A stretch of DNA of 64,000 bases, taken from Bacteroidales bacterium (GTDB lineage Bacteria; Bacteroidota; Bacteroidia; Bacteroidales; UBA1402). Numbering within the stretch: position 1 is the first letter of the stretch; each line of letters opens with the position of its first letter. Under the pieces are notes generated by a model that had not been told where the DNA came from, did no database searches, and saw only the letters and a program-made list of their open reading frames with translations. The DNA lies in NCBI GenBank assembly GCA_017468435.1, contig JAFUIP010000014.1:248001-312000 (forward strand), in the 5' to 3' direction. Below are positions 62,064 to 64,000 of the stretch, piece after piece. Made by a program: the position numbers and the translations under genes.

Positions 62064-63225
62064 GGGCCTTGCGCATTTTGTAGCCGTCCATCTTGCCGCT
62101 GAAAATTTCGTACTGACGCATTTCACACTCCAAAGCACCGTTCATCAGGTGAACACGTTTTGAATGACGCAGCCCGATATGGTCGAAGCATTCTTTGCGA
62201 TAACTCAACACCCAGGCCTGATAGCCGGCAAAAACATGTTTCAGACGTTCGCCCAAATCTTTGTAAAGCCCCATCAAGTCGGCAGGTTTGATTCTTTCGC
62301 CGTAGGGCGGATTGGTCATGAGCAGGCCTTCGTTGCCCACGGTGGTGACAATATCTTGTACAGCCTTGGCTTTCAGGTGAATGTATTTCTTCAGTCCGGC
62401 GCTTTCCACGTTTTTGGTGGCAATGGCAATGGCCTGACGCGAAATGTCGGAACCGTAGATTTTGTGTTCGAAAGGACGTTGCGTATCTTCGTCGTACAAT
62501 TCGTCGAAAAGGTCGGCATCGTAGTCTTTCCAGGCTTGGAAGGCGAAACGCGTACGATAAATGCCGGCAGGAATGTTTAGGGCGATGAGTGCCGCCTCGA
62601 TGGGCAAGGTGCCGCTACCACACATGGGGTCGATGAAATTGGTTTGGCCTTTCCATCCGGCCAAAAGCAACATGCCGGCTGCCAAAACTTCGTTGAGCGG
62701 AGCTTCCGTCTGATCCACGCGATAGCCGCGTTTGTGCAGCGATTCGCCCGAAGAGTCCATGCAAAGCGTACACATATCTTGCGAAATATGCAGATGTACA
62801 TAAATGTCGGGATTCACCAGACGCACCGAAGGACGCTTTCCGTATTTTTCGTTGAAACTGTCGGCGATGGCATCCTTCACACGGTAGGTGATGAACTGCG
62901 AATTCTTGAAATGATCGGAAAAAAGTACCGTATCCACCGTAAAAGTTTGCTTCAGATCCATGTATTCTTCCCAGTCGATTTTGCGAAGATTTTCGTAGAT
63001 TTCATCGGTATTTTTCGCCTTGAAGGCTTTGATGGGTTTTAAGATTCTGAGTGCGGTACGCAGATGCAGGTTGGCCTTGTACATCAATTTTTTGTCGCCT
63101 CTGAAAAAGACGGCGCGGCGTCCGATTTCCACATCGTCGCCACCTAAGTTGATGATTTCTTCTGCCAATACTTCTTCCAAGCCGTAGAAGGTCTTGGCTA
63201 TCATTTCGAACGATTCCTGTTGCAT
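62047..63225 (-). CDS. RlmL-like THUMP-domain RNA methyltransferase
   Basis: The 392-residue protein has a THUMP domain (about residues 45-160) and a class I methyltransferase with the N6/N2-type motif MTNPPYGERI. The SAM site is FIDPMCGSGTLPIEAAL. Homologues methylate 23S rRNA at guanine; the target here is inferred. It overlaps the RNase H gene by 17 bp and is followed upstream by the serine acetyltransferase gene. Confidence 0.87.
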   Translation of the reverse strand: MQQESFEMIAKTFYGLEEVLAEEIINLGGDDVEIGRRAVFFRGDKKLMYKANLHLRTALRILKPIKAFKAKNTDEIYENLRKIDWEEYMDLKQTFTVDTVLFSDHFKNSQFITYRVKDAIADSFNEKYGKRPSVRLVNPDIYVHLHISQDMCTLCMDSSGESLHKRGYRVDQTEAPLNEVLAAGMLLLAGWKGQTNFIDPMCGSGTLPIEAALIALNIPAGIYRTRFAFQAWKDYDADLFDELYDEDTQRPFEHKIYGSDISRQAIAIATKNVESAGLKKYIHLKAKAVQDIVTTVGNEGLLMTNPPYGERIKPADLMGLYKDLGERLKHVFAGYQAWVLSYRKECFDHIGLRHSKRVHLMNGALECEMRQYEIFSGKMDGYKMRKAHGKEK

Positions 63226-63239
63226 AGTATCCTTAACTT

Positions 63240-64000
63240 TTATTCTTCTTTATTTGTTTTTGCATCTTGTTTTGCCTGAATCAAGCGAGTGCCCGGTGCC
63301 ACGTCGGAAGTGACCCAGATGTTGCCGCCGATGGTGGAATCCTTGCCGATGGTGACGCGTCCCAGAATGGTGGCGTTGGCATACACGATGACATTGTCTT
63401 CCAAGATGGGATGACGCGGAATGCCCTTGATGGGGTTGCCGTTTTCATCGAGCGGGAAACTCTTGGCGCCTAAGGTGACACCCTGATACAACTTCACGTT
63501 GTTGCCCAAAATGGCGGTGGCTCCGATAACGACGCCCGTGCCGTGGTCTATGGAGAATGAATGCCCGATTTGTGCGCCCGGGTGAATGTCTATGCCGGTT
63601 TCGGAATGCGCCAGCTCGGTAATCATACGCGGAAGCATGGGCACGCCCAATCCCAACAAGGCATGCGCGATGCGATAACTGCTGATGGCGCGGATGCCCG
63701 GGTAGCAAGCGATGACTTCGGCGTAGCTTTCCGTGGCCGGGTCTCCGTTGTAAGCGGCAATGACGTCCAGGGCCATCATCGAGCGGATGGCAGGAAGTTG
63801 TTCTATGAAGGCCAAACTCAGGGCTTCGCTATCTTTGGTCTGAATCTGTTTGCTCAGCAACTGGTACAGTCGTTCGCAGCAGATACCCATGTGATAACCA
63901 ATGTTTTGACGGTTCACGGCATCATAGCCGAAGAAACCCGGAAAAATAAGAGCGCGGCAGAGTTGCACAATCTCTTCGAGGGCAGCCAGCGAAGGCATGG
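63240..64000 (-). CDS. cysE: Serine O-acetyltransferase (start beyond the window)
   Basis: The frame runs to the right edge; the ATG at 63998 is probably internal because the homologous Bacteroidales enzymes have a longer N-terminus. The visible part contains the hexapeptide-repeat left-handed helix (HSETGIDIHPGAQIGHSF; GVVIGATAILGNNVKLYQGV; HPILEDNVIVYANATILG). It makes O-acetylserine for cysteine synthesis. Confidence 0.88.
   Translation of the reverse strand, partial: MPSLAALEEIVQLCRALIFPGFFGYDAVNRQNIGYHMGICCERLYQLLSKQIQTKDSEALSLAFIEQLPAIRSMMALDVIAAYNGDPATESYAEVIACYPGIRAISSYRIAHALLGLGVPMLPRMITELAHSETGIDIHPGAQIGHSFSIDHGTGVVIGATAILGNNVKLYQGVTLGAKSFPLDENGNPIKGIPRHPILEDNVIVYANATILGRVTIGKDSTIGGNIWVTSDVAPGTRLIQAKQDAKTNKEE

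Overview
The window looks like chromosome of a Bacteroidales bacterium (phylum Bacteroidota); the genus cannot be fixed from this sequence. The evidence is the gene order nusA-infB-cvpA-sufBCDSE, many Bacteroidota-type -7 boxes (TAnnTTTG) just before start codons, a dut-TPR-DUF4292-EnvC cluster, and a secreted protease ending in what looks like a Type IX secretion (T9SS) sorting domain. Coding density is high, and no rRNA, tRNA, CRISPR array or insertion sequence was seen.

Layout. 1-9326 (+): translation factors (nusA end, infB), a CvpA-like membrane protein and the SUF iron-sulfur assembly genes. 9332-11375 (-): a compact three-gene HipBST-type toxin-antitoxin operon with two matching operators around its promoter and a decayed second copy of the antitoxin start. 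11376-12595: a SHOCT-domain membrane protein behind a long leader that can fold into a 6S-like rod. 12596-14981 (-): an RluA pseudouridine synthase coupled to a DUF4062/HATPase regulator or defence-like gene that carries 10-bp tandem repeats. 15226-19781 (+): a small envelope protein, a TraB/GumN protein and a 990-residue receiver-receiver-PPDK_N protein. 19793-23290 (-): a LytTR membrane regulator, a sodium-dependent transporter, an array of four 67-bp repeats and an outer-membrane-type protein. 23387-34374: housekeeping genes (THUMP-like methyltransferase, nucleoid-associated protein, frameshifted prfB, acyl-CoA synthetase, ArgE-like peptidase, EnvC-like murein hydrolase activator, DUF4292 lipoprotein, TPR protein, dUTPase).

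34450-47185 (+): an FKBP lipoprotein, then a likely sigma-54-controlled export locus. It comprises TolC, an HlyD-type adaptor, an FtsX permease, an ABC ATPase and a second FtsX permease, followed by an inserted DUF4143 ATPase, an NtrC-type response regulator and its histidine kinase. A textbook -24/-12 promoter with an upstream inverted repeat lies directly before tolC, so the regulator encoded in the locus probably drives it.

47312-64000: asd, a lamin-tail lipoprotein, a CPA2 antiporter, tcdA, a lolD-like ATPase, queH, an abundant-looking TPR/OmpA-like lipoprotein, and then the most unusual gene of the window. This is an in-frame fusion of a LolC/E-type permease to a signal-peptide-bearing, lysyl-endopeptidase-like serine protease with a C-terminal sorting domain; the junction lies on an A8 tract. 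rbfA, an O-methyltransferase, aroQ, xerD, RNase H, an RlmL-like methyltransferase and a truncated serine acetyltransferase complete the window.
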